A DNA stretch of 64,000 nt from Bacillus sp. FJAT-42315 (GTDB lineage: Bacteria > Bacillota > Bacilli > Bacillales > Domibacillaceae): contig NZ_KZ454941.1 in NCBI RefSeq assembly GCF_002797375.1, forward strand, positions 1,959,523 to 2,023,522. The letters run 5' to 3'. Positions 19,187 to 29,102 of the stretch are shown here, piece after piece (position 1 is the first letter of the stretch; each line of letters opens with the position of its first letter). A model generated the notes under the pieces. That model saw only the letters and a list, made by a program, of their open reading frames with translations. It did no database searches and was not told where the DNA came from. The translations under genes were made by a program, and so were the position numbers.

Positions 19187-20377
19187 ATGTATCGAACGTT
19201 GAAAACGGGCTTTACAGCGCCGCAGTCCACAATTCAACAGTTGTTTCATATACGCCGGATCTGCGGAACGATTTGGAATGACTGCGTCCAGCTAGCTCGG
19301 TATTATTACCGAATTTACGGCAAGTGGATTAACAAAAGCGACCTTCAAGCTGAACTCAAAGGCTTGTATCCTCTTCACAGTCAGACGATCCAAGCGGTGT
19401 GCCACAAGTTTTTGCGTGCCCGAGAAGGAGTTCGCCAAGCTCGGAAAACGAACAAGTCCATCCGATATCCATACAAAAAAAAGTTCGTGTTCCATCCTAA
19501 ATGGGTCGACAAATCCTTCGTGTTGGAAGGACAGAAACTAATACTTAGCTTAGGAAGATGGCAAGGAAAACAACAAACACCTCTTGTGTTGACGCTTGCT
19601 TCGATTTCGACTGGCGTGATCAAAGAAGTAGAGCTCGTCTATGACGGCCGATGGCATGCCTGTTTGTCGTATGAAGATGGCATCGAGCCTGTACCGATTC
19701 AAGACGGGCATACAGCCGCGATTGATCCAGGTGAGATTCATACGATCGCCGCCGTCAGCACCAGTGGACAAGCACTGGTGATTTCGGGCAGGAAGATGCG
19801 TAGCATTCACCGGTTGCGAAATAAAAAAGTGAGAGAGCTGCAAATTCTCATGAGCCGCTGTCAAAAAGGATCGAGAAAATGGCGTCAATACAATCGAGCA
19901 AAAAAGTACATTCTCTCCAAAAGTGAACGACAGCTAGGAGATCTCCTGCATAAGACGACCCGTGCTTTTGTGAACTGGTGCGTGGAGCAAAAAGTCGGGC
20001 ATGTTGCTCTTGGCGATGTAGAAGGTGTTCAGCGACACACAAGCAAGCGAAACAAAAAACGAAAACGTATCCGTTCCAAACAAATCAATCAAAAACTTAG
20101 CAACTGGAGTTTTGGAAAGCTCACGAAACAGTTGGCTTATAAATTAGAGGCGATTGGCGTCTCCTTATCAAAAGAAAACGAAGCCTACACGACGCAAGCA
20201 TGCCCTGCTTGTGGAAAAAGGAACAAAGTCCGTTCGCGAAACTATCGATGTTTTTGCGGCTATGAACAGCATCGGGATGTCCACGGTGCAGCGAACATCT
20301 TATCCCAGTATTTGCACGGGAAGTTTCGAGAAATGATGCTGACCAGTATCACGTATCTACGTCCTGTACAGGCGTAG
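19187..20377 (+). CDS. tnpB: TnpB RNA-guided nuclease
   Basis: A 396-aa TnpB. The RuvC-type catalytic residues appear intact: Asp180 (AAIDPGEIH), Glu279 (GDVEG) and Asp364 (HRDVHGAAN). A zinc ribbon is formed by Cys339, Cys342, Cys355 and Cys357. The N-terminus (MYRTLKTGF) follows AAAGGAGGGG with good spacing at ATG 19187; the open frame further upstream lies in the element's left end. TnpB proteins cut DNA next to a short target motif under guidance of an RNA from the element's right end. It appears functional, not decayed. Confidence 0.9.
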   Translation: MYRTLKTGFTAPQSTIQQLFHIRRICGTIWNDCVQLARYYYRIYGKWINKSDLQAELKGLYPLHSQTIQAVCHKFLRAREGVRQARKTNKSIRYPYKKKFVFHPKWVDKSFVLEGQKLILSLGRWQGKQQTPLVLTLASISTGVIKEVELVYDGRWHACLSYEDGIEPVPIQDGHTAAIDPGEIHTIAAVSTSGQALVISGRKMRSIHRLRNKKVRELQILMSRCQKGSRKWRQYNRAKKYILSKSERQLGDLLHKTTRAFVNWCVEQKVGHVALGDVEGVQRHTSKRNKKRKRIRSKQINQKLSNWSFGKLTKQLAYKLEAIGVSLSKENEAYTTQACPACGKRNKVRSRNYRCFCGYEQHRDVHGAANILSQYLHGKFREMMLTSITYLRPVQA

Positions 20378-20626
20378 TAGATGGGTAGAACCGCCCCAGA
20401 GGGAGATGGCCGTGTCTTCGATTTTCTCTCTGTTGCTCACGGTGGCAGCAAGCCGTCGAGAGATAACTTGCGTCAAGACCACTGCTTCCATACGGGAGCG
20501 TCAGTCCCCGAGAAAGACGAGGGTGTCGTGTACATCTATGGACATCGTCCAGCTTCTGATATCGAGGGGATCGACAAGAAACCCCTACCTAAGAGTGCGA
20601 AGCGATAGGTGGGGGAGGTTCATTCG
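20330..20626 (+). ncRNA. Candidate omega RNA (right end of the tnpB element)
   Basis: From the end of tnpB to the right-end hairpin the 250-base stretch is GC-rich, highly structured and without a convincing gene, as expected for the guide RNA scaffold in this family. The guide would be the bases just after the right end, at about 20626-20642. The position is inferred from the family; boundaries are uncertain. Confidence 0.4.
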
Positions 20627-20628
20627 TA

Positions 20629-20665
20629 AAAAGAAGTTGTCCTACTTTTGTGGGGCAGCTTCTTT
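20629..20665 (+). terminator. Terminator, probably of the CoA-disulfide reductase gene, now behind the tnpB element
   Basis: A stem of AAAGAAGTTGTCC with GGGGCAGCTTCTTT (two G-U pairs) followed by a short T/A run. It begins within a few bases of the element's right end. The simplest reading is that the element landed between the reductase stop codon and its terminator. Confidence 0.6.
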
Positions 20666-21191
20666 ATTCAGTTAATGAATAAGAAGTCTTTCTGTTTACG
20701 AAAGCGTTTAGAAAATATGAAAATGAGTAACAATGGAGTGAAGAGTATAAAGCAGAAAAAAGCGTCCTTAAAGCAGGTAAAATCAAGCTAAATGAAAACT
20801 TACTGATTTAATTTAAGATTTTTATAAAAAAGGATTGGAATTTCTAAGTAACAGTAGTAAGATGGTACATGAAAAAAAGATGCCGCTTTATAAATACGGG
20901 GAAATAGCAAAAAAACAGTAGGATTAGAAAGTATATTAATATAACGAATATTTCATAAATATGCGTAAGTCGACATTGTTTTTTTGTATGTGTGAAAATG
21001 TCATAAAAAATTGCTGAATTATGCGTTAATACTTTATCTTATGAGTCTTCAGTGGTAAGATGTCCTTGTAAGCGGTTTTATTTTCACTTCTTTATGTTAT
21101 TTTCTACTGTCGCTTCATTCTTAGAAAATAACTGAGCAAAAAATTATTCAATGTAAAAATTAACGGGCGAAATGGTTGGAGGTTTTTTAGA
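20666..21191. promoter_or_regulatory. odhA upstream region with two cre-like sites
   Basis: A 500-base AT-rich gap without a supported gene. TGTAAGCGGTTTTA at 21067-21080 fits the CcpA cre consensus (TGWAANCGNTNWCA) except for one position, and a second, weaker match is at 20699-20712. A possible promoter is TTGCTG (21011-21016) with TATCTT (21035-21040), 18 bases apart, which would put the better cre site just downstream of the transcript start, suited to carbon catabolite repression of odhAB. Confidence 0.45.
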
Positions 21192-24011
21192 ATGAAAATG
21201 CAGACAGCCCAAGGGAATCCATGGAGTAAATTCTTTGGACCAAACCTTGGATATGTGATGGAAGTATATGAACAGTATTTAGAAGATCCAACGTCGGTGG
21301 ATCCAGAGCTAAAACAAATGTTTGATGAATGGGGAGCACCTGTAGCTAATGAGCAAGTTGCGGAAGGTGGTCAAACAGCTGTACCTGCATCACAAGGAGA
21401 TTTAAACACGCTATTTAAAGCAATTAAATTAGCGGATAGTATTCGTATTTTTGGGCATTTAGCGGCAGATATTAATCCATTGAATGACCGTAACAAAGAC
21501 ACGCGGCGAATTGAATTAAGCACGTATGATTTAACAGAAGAAGATTTGAAAAATGTTCCTGTTAAATACTTATGTCCAGATGCGCCTCCTCATGTTACAA
21601 ATGGATTAGAAGCAATCCAACATTTGAAAAAAGTCTACACAGATAAGCTAGCTTTTGAATTAGCCCAAGTTCATGATTTAGAAGAAAAGCAATGGTTGAG
21701 AAATCAAATTGAATCAACAAAATATTACCCTAAATTCTCTAATGATCAAAAAGTTCAGTTATTAAAGCGTTTAACTGAAGTTGAAGGGTTTGAGAAATTT
21801 ATCCATAAAACGTTCGTAGGACAAAAGCGCTTCTCTATTGAAGGGTTAGACGCGATGGTTCCTCTTCTTGATGAAGTGGTTCGTTCCTCCTCTGCGAATG
21901 GAACAAAAACGATTAACATCGGAATGGCTCACCGTGGACGTCTAAATGTACTTGCGCATATTTTAGGTAAGCCTTATGAAATGATCTTTGCTGAATTCCA
22001 GCATGCGCCAAGCAAAAACCTTCTTCCTGAAGGATCAACGAAAATGACTACATATGGCTGGACTGGTGATGTTAAATATCACTTAGGTGCAGACCACGAT
22101 TATAAAGAAGATGCTTCTGTTACACGTGTGACGTTGGCTAATAATCCTTCTCACTTAGAAGTAGTCAGCCCGGTAGTTACAGGATACACTCGTGCGGCTC
22201 AAGAGGAGCGTACAAAGAATGGTGTACCTGAGCAAAATACTGAACTAGCACTTGCTGTACTTATCCATGGTGATGCGGCATTCCCAGGACAAGGTATTGT
22301 CAGTGAAACGTTCAATATGAGTAGAATTCCTGGATACCAAACAGGTGGATCAATTCATATCATTGCGAACAATATGATCGGCTTTACGACAGAAAGCTAT
22401 GATTCACGTTCTACTCGCTATGCTTCTGACTTAGCGAAAGGATTCGAAGTGCCAATTGTACACGTCAATGCGGATGATCCGGAAGCTTGTTTAGCAGCTG
22501 CTCTTATGGCGGTAGATTATCGCAATCGCTTCGGAAAAGATTTCGTGATTGATTTAATTGGTTACCGTCGTTTCGGTCATAACGAAATGGATGAGCCGAT
22601 GACAACAAACCCACTGATGTATCAAATGGTTCGTCAGCACCCAACAGCTAGAGAAATTTACGCAAATAAATTGATCGATCGCGGTGTGTTAACGAAGGAA
22701 CAAGCGGATCAATTAAATATTGATAACGAAAATAAATTAAAAGATTTATTCGAAACGGTTCCGAAAAAAGATGAAAACCCAGATATCATTATGAATCCGC
22801 CAAAATTTGTTGAGAAAGAGCTTCCAACAGGCGATACAGCTGTTAACACAGACTCTCTAAATAAAGTCAACAATGAATTATTGACTTGGCCAGAGGATTT
22901 AAACGTCTTTAAAAAGCTAGCACGTATTTTAAAACGTCGTGAAGATGTATTTGAAAAAGACGGCAATATCGATTGGGGTCATGCGGAAACGTTAGCCTTT
23001 GCTTCGATTCTAAAAGAAGGCACGCCGATCCGTTTAACAGGACAAGATGCTCAACGCGGTACATTTGCTCACCGAAACCTTGTTTTACATGATGAGAAAA
23101 CAGGAGAAGAGTATGTGCCACTTCATCATTTAGAAGGTGTGGACTCATCCTTTGTTGTGATTAACAGTCCGCTAACAGAAACAGCGGTTGTCGGATATGA
23201 ATACGGATATAATGTCTTCTCTCCAGAGACTTTAGTTCTTTGGGAAGCACAATTTGGTGACTTCGCTAACATGGCACAAGTGATGTTTGACCAATTCGTT
23301 TCATCAGGTCGTGCGAAATGGGGACAAAAATCAGGTCTTGTTATGCTATTACCACATGGATACGAAGGTCAAGGTCCGGAGCATTCAAGCGCAAGAATGG
23401 AGCGCTTCCTGCAAAGTGCAGCGGAAAACAACTGGACAGTAGCGAATCTTTCTTCTACTGCTCAATATTTCCACATTCTTCGTCGTCAAGCTTCTATTCT
23501 TCAAAAAGAGGAAGTACGACCGTTAGTCATTATGACGCCTAAGAGCTTGCTACGTCATCCTTTAGCTGCGTCTAAAGCTTCTGAATTCACAAATGGTTCA
23601 TTTAAACCAGTAGTAGAAGAACCAAGACTAGGAAGCAATCCAGAAAAAGTGGAAAGAATCGTTCTATGTAGCGGAAAAGTCTCTATCGATTTAGCTGAGC
23701 AAATTAGCAAAACTGAAGGGCTTGATTGGTTACATGTGCTTCGAGTGGAGGAAATCTATCCATTCCCTAAAGAAGAAATTACTGCTCTATTATCACGCTT
23801 TACAAATGTGAAAGAATTAGTATGGCTACAAGAAGAACCACAAAATATGGGTTCTTGGACGTATATTGATCCAAGACTTCGCGATGTGGCTCCAGAGGGG
23901 GCAGCTGTTCGTTACGTCGGCCGTCGTCGTCGTTCAAGCCCTTCAGTAGGGGATGCTATTGTTCATAAGAAAGAACAAGAACGTATTCTGAATGAAGTAT
24001 TAACGAAGTAA
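21192..24011 (+). CDS. odhA: 2-oxoglutarate dehydrogenase E1 component
   Basis: Thiamine-diphosphate enzyme that decarboxylates 2-oxoglutarate in the citric acid cycle. At 939 aa it has the usual Bacillus length. Seen motifs: [25 protein letters not shown] at the N-terminus (the E2-docking region), [21 protein letters not shown], and [12 protein letters not shown]; the transketolase-like domain carries [17 protein letters not shown] lies 9 bases before the ATG. It is followed by odhB in one operon. Confidence 0.96.
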   Translation: MKMQTAQGNPWSKFFGPNLGYVMEVYEQYLEDPTSVDPELKQMFDEWGAPVANEQVAEGGQTAVPASQGDLNTLFKAIKLADSIRIFGHLAADINPLNDRNKDTRRIELSTYDLTEEDLKNVPVKYLCPDAPPHVTNGLEAIQHLKKVYTDKLAFELAQVHDLEEKQWLRNQIESTKYYPKFSNDQKVQLLKRLTEVEGFEKFIHKTFVGQKRFSIEGLDAMVPLLDEVVRSSSANGTKTINIGMAHRGRLNVLAHILGKPYEMIFAEFQHAPSKNLLPEGSTKMTTYGWTGDVKYHLGADHDYKEDASVTRVTLANNPSHLEVVSPVVTGYTRAAQEERTKNGVPEQNTELALAVLIHGDAAFPGQGIVSETFNMSRIPGYQTGGSIHIIANNMIGFTTESYDSRSTRYASDLAKGFEVPIVHVNADDPEACLAAALMAVDYRNRFGKDFVIDLIGYRRFGHNEMDEPMTTNPLMYQMVRQHPTAREIYANKLIDRGVLTKEQADQLNIDNENKLKDLFETVPKKDENPDIIMNPPKFVEKELPTGDTAVNTDSLNKVNNELLTWPEDLNVFKKLARILKRREDVFEKDGNIDWGHAETLAFASILKEGTPIRLTGQDAQRGTFAHRNLVLHDEKTGEEYVPLHHLEGVDSSFVVINSPLTETAVVGYEYGYNVFSPETLVLWEAQFGDFANMAQVMFDQFVSSGRAKWGQKSGLVMLLPHGYEGQGPEHSSARMERFLQSAAENNWTVANLSSTAQYFHILRRQASILQKEEVRPLVIMTPKSLLRHPLAASKASEFTNGSFKPVVEEPRLGSNPEKVERIVLCSGKVSIDLAEQISKTEGLDWLHVLRVEEIYPFPKEEITALLSRFTNVKELVWLQEEPQNMGSWTYIDPRLRDVAPEGAAVRYVGRRRRSSPSVGDAIVHKKEQERILNEVLTK

Positions 24012-24100
24012 GTAGCTAAGTGGGCGGATTAAATTTTCCGCTCACTCCTAAATAATAAACTACATTTAAATTTGATGAGACATTAGAGGAGGACACGAAA

Positions 24101-25333
24101 GTGGCTGAAATTAGAGTTCCAGAGCTGGCAGAATCGATTACAGAAGGTACAATTGCTCAATGGTTGAAACAACCAGGAGATCAAGTAGAAAAAGGAGAAT
24201 TCATCGTTGAATTAGAAACAGATAAAGTCAACGTTGAAGTGATTTCTGAAGAAGCAGGAGTTATCACAGAATTAAAAGCAGCAGAAGGGGACACAGTAGA
24301 AGTTGGTCAAGTTATTGCGGTAGTAGGAGCAAGCGGATCAGCAGCTGCATCTGCCCCTGTAGCTGAAGCTGCACCTCAAGCAGAAGTCAAGCAAGAAGAA
24401 GCACAAGCTGAACCTGCTCAAGAAGAGACAAAACAACGTACAATTGCTTCTCCAGCAGCACGTAAACTTGCTCGTGAAAAAGGCATTGATCTAGCGGAAG
24501 TACCAACAGTAGATCCAATGGGTCGCGTACGCAAGCAAGATGTAGCATCATTCTCTAACCAACCAGCACCATCTGCACCACAACAAGCAGCTAAAGCTCC
24601 ACAAGCAGCAGCTCCTAAGCAAGATGAGGGTAAACCAGTGGAGCGCGTTCGCATGACACGTCGTCGCCAAACAATCGCGAAAACATTAGTAGACGTTCAG
24701 CACACAGCTGCGATGCTTACTACGTTCAATGAGATTGATATGAGCGCGATTATGGATCTTCGTAAACGCAAAAAAGACAAATTCTTCGAAGATCACGATG
24801 TTCGTCTTGGCTTTATGTCTTTCTTCACGAAAGCTTGTGTAGCTGCATTGAAGAAATATCCATATGTGAACTCAGAAATCGATGGCAATGAATTTGTTTT
24901 GAAAAAATTCTACGATATCGGTGTAGCTGTATCAACTGAAGACGGCTTAGTTGTACCAGTTGTACGTGACTGTGACCGCAAAAACTTTGCTGAAATCGAA
25001 AGCGATATTTTAGGCCTAGCTTTAAAAGCTCGTGACAATAAATTAGCATTAAGCGACCTTCAAGGTGGATCATTCACAATTACAAATGGTGGCGTATTCG
25101 GTTCATTAATGTCTACTCCAATTTTAAATGGTCGTCAAGCGGGTATCCTTGGTATGCATACAATCCAAACTCGTCCGGTAGCGATCGATAAAGATACAAT
25201 TGAAAACCGCCCGATGATGTATGTGGCATTATCTTATGATCACAGAATTATCGATGGAAAAGAGGCAGTTGGCTTCTTAAAAACTGTTAAAGAATTAATT
25301 GAAAACCCAGAAGATCTTTTATTAGAAGGCTAA
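24101..25333 (+). CDS. odhB: Dihydrolipoyl succinyltransferase (E2 of 2-oxoglutarate dehydrogenase)
   Basis: Residues 1-75 form a lipoyl domain with lipoyl-lysine K42 (ETDKVNVEV). An Ala/Pro/Gln-rich linker follows. The E1/E3-binding domain (about 113-150, [16 protein letters not shown]) and a second linker come next, then the catalytic domain from about 180 with SYDHRIIDG near the end. It transfers succinyl groups to CoA. Length is 410 aa, the start is GTG behind GAGGAGG. The E3 gene is not adjacent, as usual. Confidence 0.96.
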   Translation: MAEIRVPELAESITEGTIAQWLKQPGDQVEKGEFIVELETDKVNVEVISEEAGVITELKAAEGDTVEVGQVIAVVGASGSAAASAPVAEAAPQAEVKQEEAQAEPAQEETKQRTIASPAARKLAREKGIDLAEVPTVDPMGRVRKQDVASFSNQPAPSAPQQAAKAPQAAAPKQDEGKPVERVRMTRRRQTIAKTLVDVQHTAAMLTTFNEIDMSAIMDLRKRKKDKFFEDHDVRLGFMSFFTKACVAALKKYPYVNSEIDGNEFVLKKFYDIGVAVSTEDGLVVPVVRDCDRKNFAEIESDILGLALKARDNKLALSDLQGGSFTITNGGVFGSLMSTPILNGRQAGILGMHTIQTRPVAIDKDTIENRPMMYVALSYDHRIIDGKEAVGFLKTVKELIENPEDLLLEG

Positions 25334-25377
25334 TACGAGAAGGATATTCGATATCTCTTAGCACGAATGATCATATG

Positions 25378-25410
25378 TAAAGGTGTGCCTTAGCTGGCAC
25401 ACCTTTTTTT
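25378..25410. terminator. Terminator between odhB and sda
   Basis: AAAGGTGTGCC pairs with GGCACACCTTT across a short loop, followed by a long T-run. It lies between two convergent genes and should mainly serve odhAB. Confidence 0.85.
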
Positions 25411-25415
25411 CTAAA

Positions 25416-25544
25416 CTATTTATTTATCATTAACCCCCGTTTTTGTACTTCCATTCGCAGTAAGCGAATCCAATCTCGATCTTGACCTTTCTTCTTTGCA
25501 TCCCGATAAGCAGCGACTAGCATTTCATTACTCATAATTTTCAT
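25416..25544 (-). CDS. sda: Sporulation checkpoint inhibitor Sda
   Basis: A 42-residue product beginning MKIMSNEMLVAAYRDAK, with DRDWIRLLRMEVQKRGL at the end. This matches the pattern of Sda (M..LSDELL..SY..A......DFI.L...EI.RR.L), the small helical hairpin that binds the histidine kinase KinA and blocks entry into sporulation when replication is disturbed. AAAGGAGG lies 7 bases before the ATG. It is convergent with odhB and divergent from nnrD. It is shorter than the B. subtilis protein (46 aa, or 52 in the longer form). The call rests on sequence pattern only. Confidence 0.75.
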   Translation of the reverse strand: MKIMSNEMLVAAYRDAKKKGQDRDWIRLLRMEVQKRGLMINK

Positions 25545-25593
25545 GAAATATCCTCCTTTGTTTTCGGTTACTTAAAGTTATAAGGCAAGCGGA

Positions 25594-25645
25594 AAATAAA
25601 GAATATTCTTTATTTGCTGTGTATTATACATGTTTATTAACATGT
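25594..25645. repeat. Two palindromes upstream of sda
   Basis: A perfect 22-bp palindrome is at 25594-25615 (AAATAAAGAAT and its complement), and an inverted repeat ACATGTT-4-AACATGT is at 25628-25645. Both lie between the sda start and the divergent nnrD. No perfect DnaA box was seen here. They could be regulator sites, or symmetric AT-rich DNA without a role. Confidence 0.45.
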
Positions 25646-25790
25646 TTTAAAGTATAATGATTGAAATCCATCTAAAGTTGTGCGAAGGAAGTAAACGCTA
25701 TCAAAATGGGGATTGTTTATCACATGAAAAAGGGCTTAATAGATGAATTTTATCGACTATAAAAATATTATGTAAATAAGAGGTGTCTTC

Positions 25791-27332
25791 ATGTATATCT
25801 ATACGAGTGATCAAATAAAATTAGTAGATGAAGAAGCAGCGAACAAGGGAATGTCAACATTCACATTAATGGAAAACGCCGGTAGTGGGCTGTTCAGAGC
25901 GGTAACTTCCTTATTATGTGGAGGAGAGAAAATAGCGATTCTATGTGGGAAAGGAAACAATGGAGGAGATGGGATCGTTTTAGCAAGGTATTTAAAAATA
26001 GCTGGAATGGATGTAGACCTCTTATTACCAGTAGGAGAGCCAGTAACAAACGCAGCGAAACAACATCTCGATTACTATCAAAATTTAGGTTACACAATAG
26101 AGGACTTCAATGAAGAAGTAAAATATGATGTCATTATTGATAGTTTGCTTGGTGTCGGTGCGAAACAACCTTTATCCAATCCAATCAAAAAACTAACTTC
26201 TTGGGCAAACGAGCAATCTGCGATACGAATAGCTATTGACTTGCCAACAGGGGTTTCTGCCGATCATGGGAAAGTGGATGAAGCGACATTTCGAGCAGAT
26301 CATTCTTTGCATTTACATGGATACAAACCAGCCTGCTTCCTCTTTCCTTCCTCTGAATTTTTCGGCGAAAAGCACGTAATTGGCATTGGTTTAGCCCATA
26401 ACAGTTCATGGAAGGTTTGGAGGGCAGCGGATGTGCGATCGTTGTGGAATGAAGCCCCTCAAAATGCTCATAAAGGCAGCTTCGGTCACGGACTATTAAT
26501 AGCAGGAAGCAACTCTATGCCTGGTAGTGCAGCGCTTGCTGCGATCGGTGCTGTACGGACAGGCATTGGTAAATTAACGATTCAAACGACGCCTTATGCA
26601 GCAGCGATTATTGCTCACCATGCACCAGAAGCGACGTATCATTTTGAACCCCATATGGATGAACTTCTTTCATTTGACGGAGTAGCTATTGGCTGTGGGT
26701 TGGAATCTACAGACGAGCTTGAGACATCGATTCAACGCTGTTTAACAGAAGAACTTCCGCTTATATTAGATGCTGGAGCTCTTTCAAAACGAAACTATCG
26801 CTTGCCAGATCGAAAAGCAAACGTCATCGTCACCCCTCATCCCGGAGAATTTGCCCGAATGACAGGTCAAACAGTGCAAGAGATTCAAATGAACCGCTTA
26901 GAAGTAGCTTCTCAATTTGCTAAAGAACAACAAGTAATTGTTGTGTTAAAAGGACAATATTCAGTGATTGCCTTTCCTGACGGGACAGGTATAATTAATA
27001 CGAGCGGGAATGAAGCGTTAGCTAAAGGTGGAACAGGCGATGCGTTGACAGGGATGATATTAGCGAGCATCTTGCGGATGAAAAATGATCGTGCAGCGAT
27101 TGCTAATGCGGTGTTTCTCCATGGAGCCTGTGCGGACATGTGGGTGGAAAACAACGGTCGATCCAGCATGGCAGCTCATGATATCAATCATCTGCTACCG
27201 TTCGTTTTGAAAAAAATCATAGGTGGAACTGCCAAAGGAGGAAATTATGAATCATCTGACATGGACGAAAAAAGAAACAGTGAAGCAAGTAGAATGTGTA
27301 CACACAAATGCAGCGAAATATATGGTGAATAA
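25791..27332 (+). CDS. nnrD: Bifunctional NAD(P)HX epimerase / ADP-dependent dehydratase
   Basis: Metabolite-repair enzyme that restores hydrated NAD(P)H. Residues 1-210 are the YjeF-N epimerase domain (CGKGNNGGDGIVLARYL). Residues 225-485 are the dehydratase, with KGSFGHGLLIAGS, TPHPGEFARM and the ATP loop AKGGTGDALTG. The last 31 residues (from about IGGTAKGG) are low in similarity, run through the ribosome site and 86 bases of the next gene, and arise from a run of seven A at 27210-27216. With six A the frame would stop at 27220-27222. The stated end is what the sequence reads; the ancestral end is probably 27222. Confidence 0.88.
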   Translation: MYIYTSDQIKLVDEEAANKGMSTFTLMENAGSGLFRAVTSLLCGGEKIAILCGKGNNGGDGIVLARYLKIAGMDVDLLLPVGEPVTNAAKQHLDYYQNLGYTIEDFNEEVKYDVIIDSLLGVGAKQPLSNPIKKLTSWANEQSAIRIAIDLPTGVSADHGKVDEATFRADHSLHLHGYKPACFLFPSSEFFGEKHVIGIGLAHNSSWKVWRAADVRSLWNEAPQNAHKGSFGHGLLIAGSNSMPGSAALAAIGAVRTGIGKLTIQTTPYAAAIIAHHAPEATYHFEPHMDELLSFDGVAIGCGLESTDELETSIQRCLTEELPLILDAGALSKRNYRLPDRKANVIVTPHPGEFARMTGQTVQEIQMNRLEVASQFAKEQQVIVVLKGQYSVIAFPDGTGIINTSGNEALAKGGTGDALTGMILASILRMKNDRAAIANAVFLHGACADMWVENNGRSSMAAHDINHLLPFVLKKIIGGTAKGGNYESSDMDEKRNSEASRMCTHKCSEIYGE

Positions 27333-27450
27333 CCGATTAACGGCTGGTCAAACATACGATGTTAAAAATGAAACGGAAGAGTTTTATTTTGTTGTCGATA
27401 ATAAAGGAAGTATTTCTGGCTTTTATAAAGATTATTTTAAAGATGCATAG
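27247..27450 (+). CDS. Small conserved Bacillaceae protein (67 aa), unknown function
   Basis: The start ATG at 27247 has AAAGGAGG 7 bases upstream; the frame is open further up but inside nnrD. The product (MNHLTWTKKETVKQVECVHTNA...) resembles a family of about 65-residue hypothetical proteins in Bacilli (DUF6501-like), with a beta-rich pattern (YDVKNETEEFYFVVDN, then GSISGFYKDYF) like a small SH3-type barrel. It is coupled to nnrD and ends with a strong terminator. No function is known to me. Confidence 0.7.
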   Translation: MNHLTWTKKETVKQVECVHTNAAKYMVNNRLTAGQTYDVKNETEEFYFVVDNKGSISGFYKDYFKDA

Positions 27451-27462
27451 TCCGATTTATTG

Positions 27463-27517
27463 AAAGAAAAAGGCTGTATGTAGAGGGGCAAACTCTTTTT
27501 CATACAGCCTTTTCTTT
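27463..27517. terminator. Terminator after the nnrD transcription unit
   Basis: An inverted repeat of 17 bp (AAAGAAAAAGGCTGTATG with its complement at 27501-27517) around a 20-base loop, with an A-run before and T-rich DNA in the second arm. Confidence 0.75.
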
Positions 27518-27683
27518 GAATTATTGCATAACTTAATAAATTTAAATATTTACTAGTATTTTTAATCTTTTTTTGTTAATATTATGGGCAAGGAAGGGTG
27601 TTTTTAAGGACTATAGTATCATAATCCTTCAAATATCTTCATACATATAAAATAGTTTCTATGTTTACTTAGGGGGAGTACAG

Positions 27684-28106
27684 GTGTTTGATGAGAGAGT
27701 AGCATTGAAAATCAGGCTAGAACAACTTGCTGATTCCGAGTTCAAAATTATTCGTGAATTTAATCGCGAACGTGAAGTCATTTTTCAGCGATTAAAAGAA
27801 TTAGACGCTGCTGGTAATGGGGAGATGCCAAAGGAAATGATGGCTGTTATGCCAATCACTAGTTTGCCAGACAAGAAGAAGAGAGGACGTCGAAGTGAAA
27901 ATCTAGATGAATTGAGAAACACAGCGATCTCCGTTTTGAAAGCTCAAAACACGCCAATTCGCGGAGTGGAATTGCAACGTCAAATTGAAGAGAACACAGG
28001 GAAGAAAATTGCTAATATGACGACGTTTATGGTAGCGCTTGAACGTGAAAATCAGCGTGTGCGTAAATTAGGAAGAGGATTATACATATATGACTATGAA
28101 GGCTGA
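27684..28106 (+). CDS. rok: Rok-like nucleoid-associated regulator
   Basis: The 140-aa product starts MFDERVALKIRLEQLADSE, as B. subtilis Rok does, followed by an N-terminal coiled coil used for oligomerisation (about 1-45). A basic linker (DKKKRGRR, about 67-74) precedes a C-terminal winged-helix domain (about 80-140) with IANMTTFM. Rok silences AT-rich and foreign genes and represses comK in B. subtilis (191 aa). This version is shorter, mainly in the linker. The start is GTG behind AGGGGGAG. It is a single gene with its own terminator. Confidence 0.8.
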   Translation: MFDERVALKIRLEQLADSEFKIIREFNREREVIFQRLKELDAAGNGEMPKEMMAVMPITSLPDKKKRGRRSENLDELRNTAISVLKAQNTPIRGVELQRQIEENTGKKIANMTTFMVALERENQRVRKLGRGLYIYDYEG

Positions 28107-28132
28107 TTGTTCATTTGCAATCAGTTTTTTTC
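28103..28132 (+). terminator. Terminator after the rok-like gene
   Basis: CTGATTG (28103-28109) pairs with CAATCAG (28118-28124) and is followed by a T-run. The stem starts at the stop codon. Confidence 0.75.
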
Positions 28133-28214
28133 TGCTTCATATTGTTGTACTAAAACGAACAGGACAGGTATGATAGAAAGCAGGTCTGAAAATGAATGGA
28201 AAGGAAAGATCTCA

Positions 28215-29093
28215 GTGATAATGACAGAATTACCTGCTGTCGTCCGACAACAGATAGAAGAACGTAAGCAGCAATTTACCAATGATCCAGCAAGCGATTT
28301 GATCGGTCAATCAGGATACCAGCCGGAGGAGCAAGAGGTCATACTTGATGCGGCGATTGCCTTATCGATGGGGAAAAATATCTTATTAAAAGGTCCTACT
28401 GGTTCTGGAAAGACAAAGTTAGCTGAAACGTTATCGGCGATGTTTGCACAGCCGATGCACAGCATTAATTGTTCAGTCGATCTTGATGCCGAAGCGATGC
28501 TTGGCTATAAAACGATCTCCGAAAAAGATGGAAAGAATTATATTGAATTTGTTCCTGGACCTGTCGTCCAAGCGATGAAAACAGGTCACTTGCTTTATAT
28601 CGATGAAATTAATATGGCTAAGCCAGAAACATTGCCCATTTTAAACGGGGTGTTAGATTATCGTCGTACGATCACCAATCCATTTACGAATGAAGTGATT
28701 AAAGCAGCCCCTACTTTCGGCGTAATTGCAGCAATTAATGAAGGTTATGTTGGGACGGTTCCGATGAATGAAGCGTTAAAAAATCGCTTTATCGTCATTG
28801 AAGTGTCCTACGTAAAGGGTGAAACATTAAAAGCAATTCTTTTAAAAGAAAGCCGCCTGACTGATGCGACAATGATTGATCGTTTCACTACTTTATCACA
28901 AGATTTAATTGTACAAGTTAGAAATGGACAAGTATCAGAAGAAGCTGCTTCTGTCAGAGCGTTAATTGATGCTTGTGACTTAGCGACTTATATGCCTCCA
29001 TTAAGAGCGATTCAGCGAGCGATCATCGATAAGCTAGAAGATGAAAGGGAACAAGCAGCTGTTAAAAACATCGCAGAAACTATGTTTGATTGA
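28215..29093 (+). CDS. yojN: MoxR-type AAA+ ATPase (YojN-like)
   Basis: AAA+ ATPase of the MoxR/NorQ group: Walker A GPTGSGKT, Walker [13 protein letters not shown], sensor AAINEG. It works with the VWA protein encoded next, probably as a metal- or cofactor-insertion chaperone (family knowledge). The upstream frame is open to 28107 but runs through the rok terminator; the best start is GTG 28215 behind AAGGAAAG (6-base spacer), with ATG 28221 as the alternative. The order odhAB with yojN-yojO is also known from B. subtilis. Confidence 0.85.
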   Translation: MIMTELPAVVRQQIEERKQQFTNDPASDLIGQSGYQPEEQEVILDAAIALSMGKNILLKGPTGSGKTKLAETLSAMFAQPMHSINCSVDLDAEAMLGYKTISEKDGKNYIEFVPGPVVQAMKTGHLLYIDEINMAKPETLPILNGVLDYRRTITNPFTNEVIKAAPTFGVIAAINEGYVGTVPMNEALKNRFIVIEVSYVKGETLKAILLKESRLTDATMIDRFTTLSQDLIVQVRNGQVSEEAASVRALIDACDLATYMPPLRAIQRAIIDKLEDEREQAAVKNIAETMFD

Positions 29094-29102
29094 GGAGATT
29101 TC

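Larger units (their letters stand above)
18980..20626 (+). mobile_element. Solitary tnpB element of IS200/IS605 (IS1341) type
   Basis: A left-end hairpin is seen at 18997-19045 (CCCCTTCCT paired with AGGGAGGGG), tnpB fills the middle, and a right-end hairpin is at 20582-20615 (CCCCTACCTA with TAGGTGGGGG). No tnpA transposase gene is present, so it is non-autonomous. It lies directly behind the stop codon of the CoA-disulfide reductase gene, whose last bases TTTATTTAAC contain TTTAT and TTTAA, motifs reported as target motifs of Geobacillus TnpB elements. The exact boundaries are estimates. Confidence 0.75.

Noticed and set aside
25755..25782. A dif-like sequence (…TATTATGTAAATA) near the nnrD start, tempting because a terminus region is suspected
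   Set aside because: Only the right arm resembles the B. subtilis dif site; the left arm and centre do not match.
28107..28214. Longer N-terminus of the MoxR ATPase
   Set aside because: The extension translates the rok terminator region and has no family similarity; a ribosome site precedes GTG 28215.
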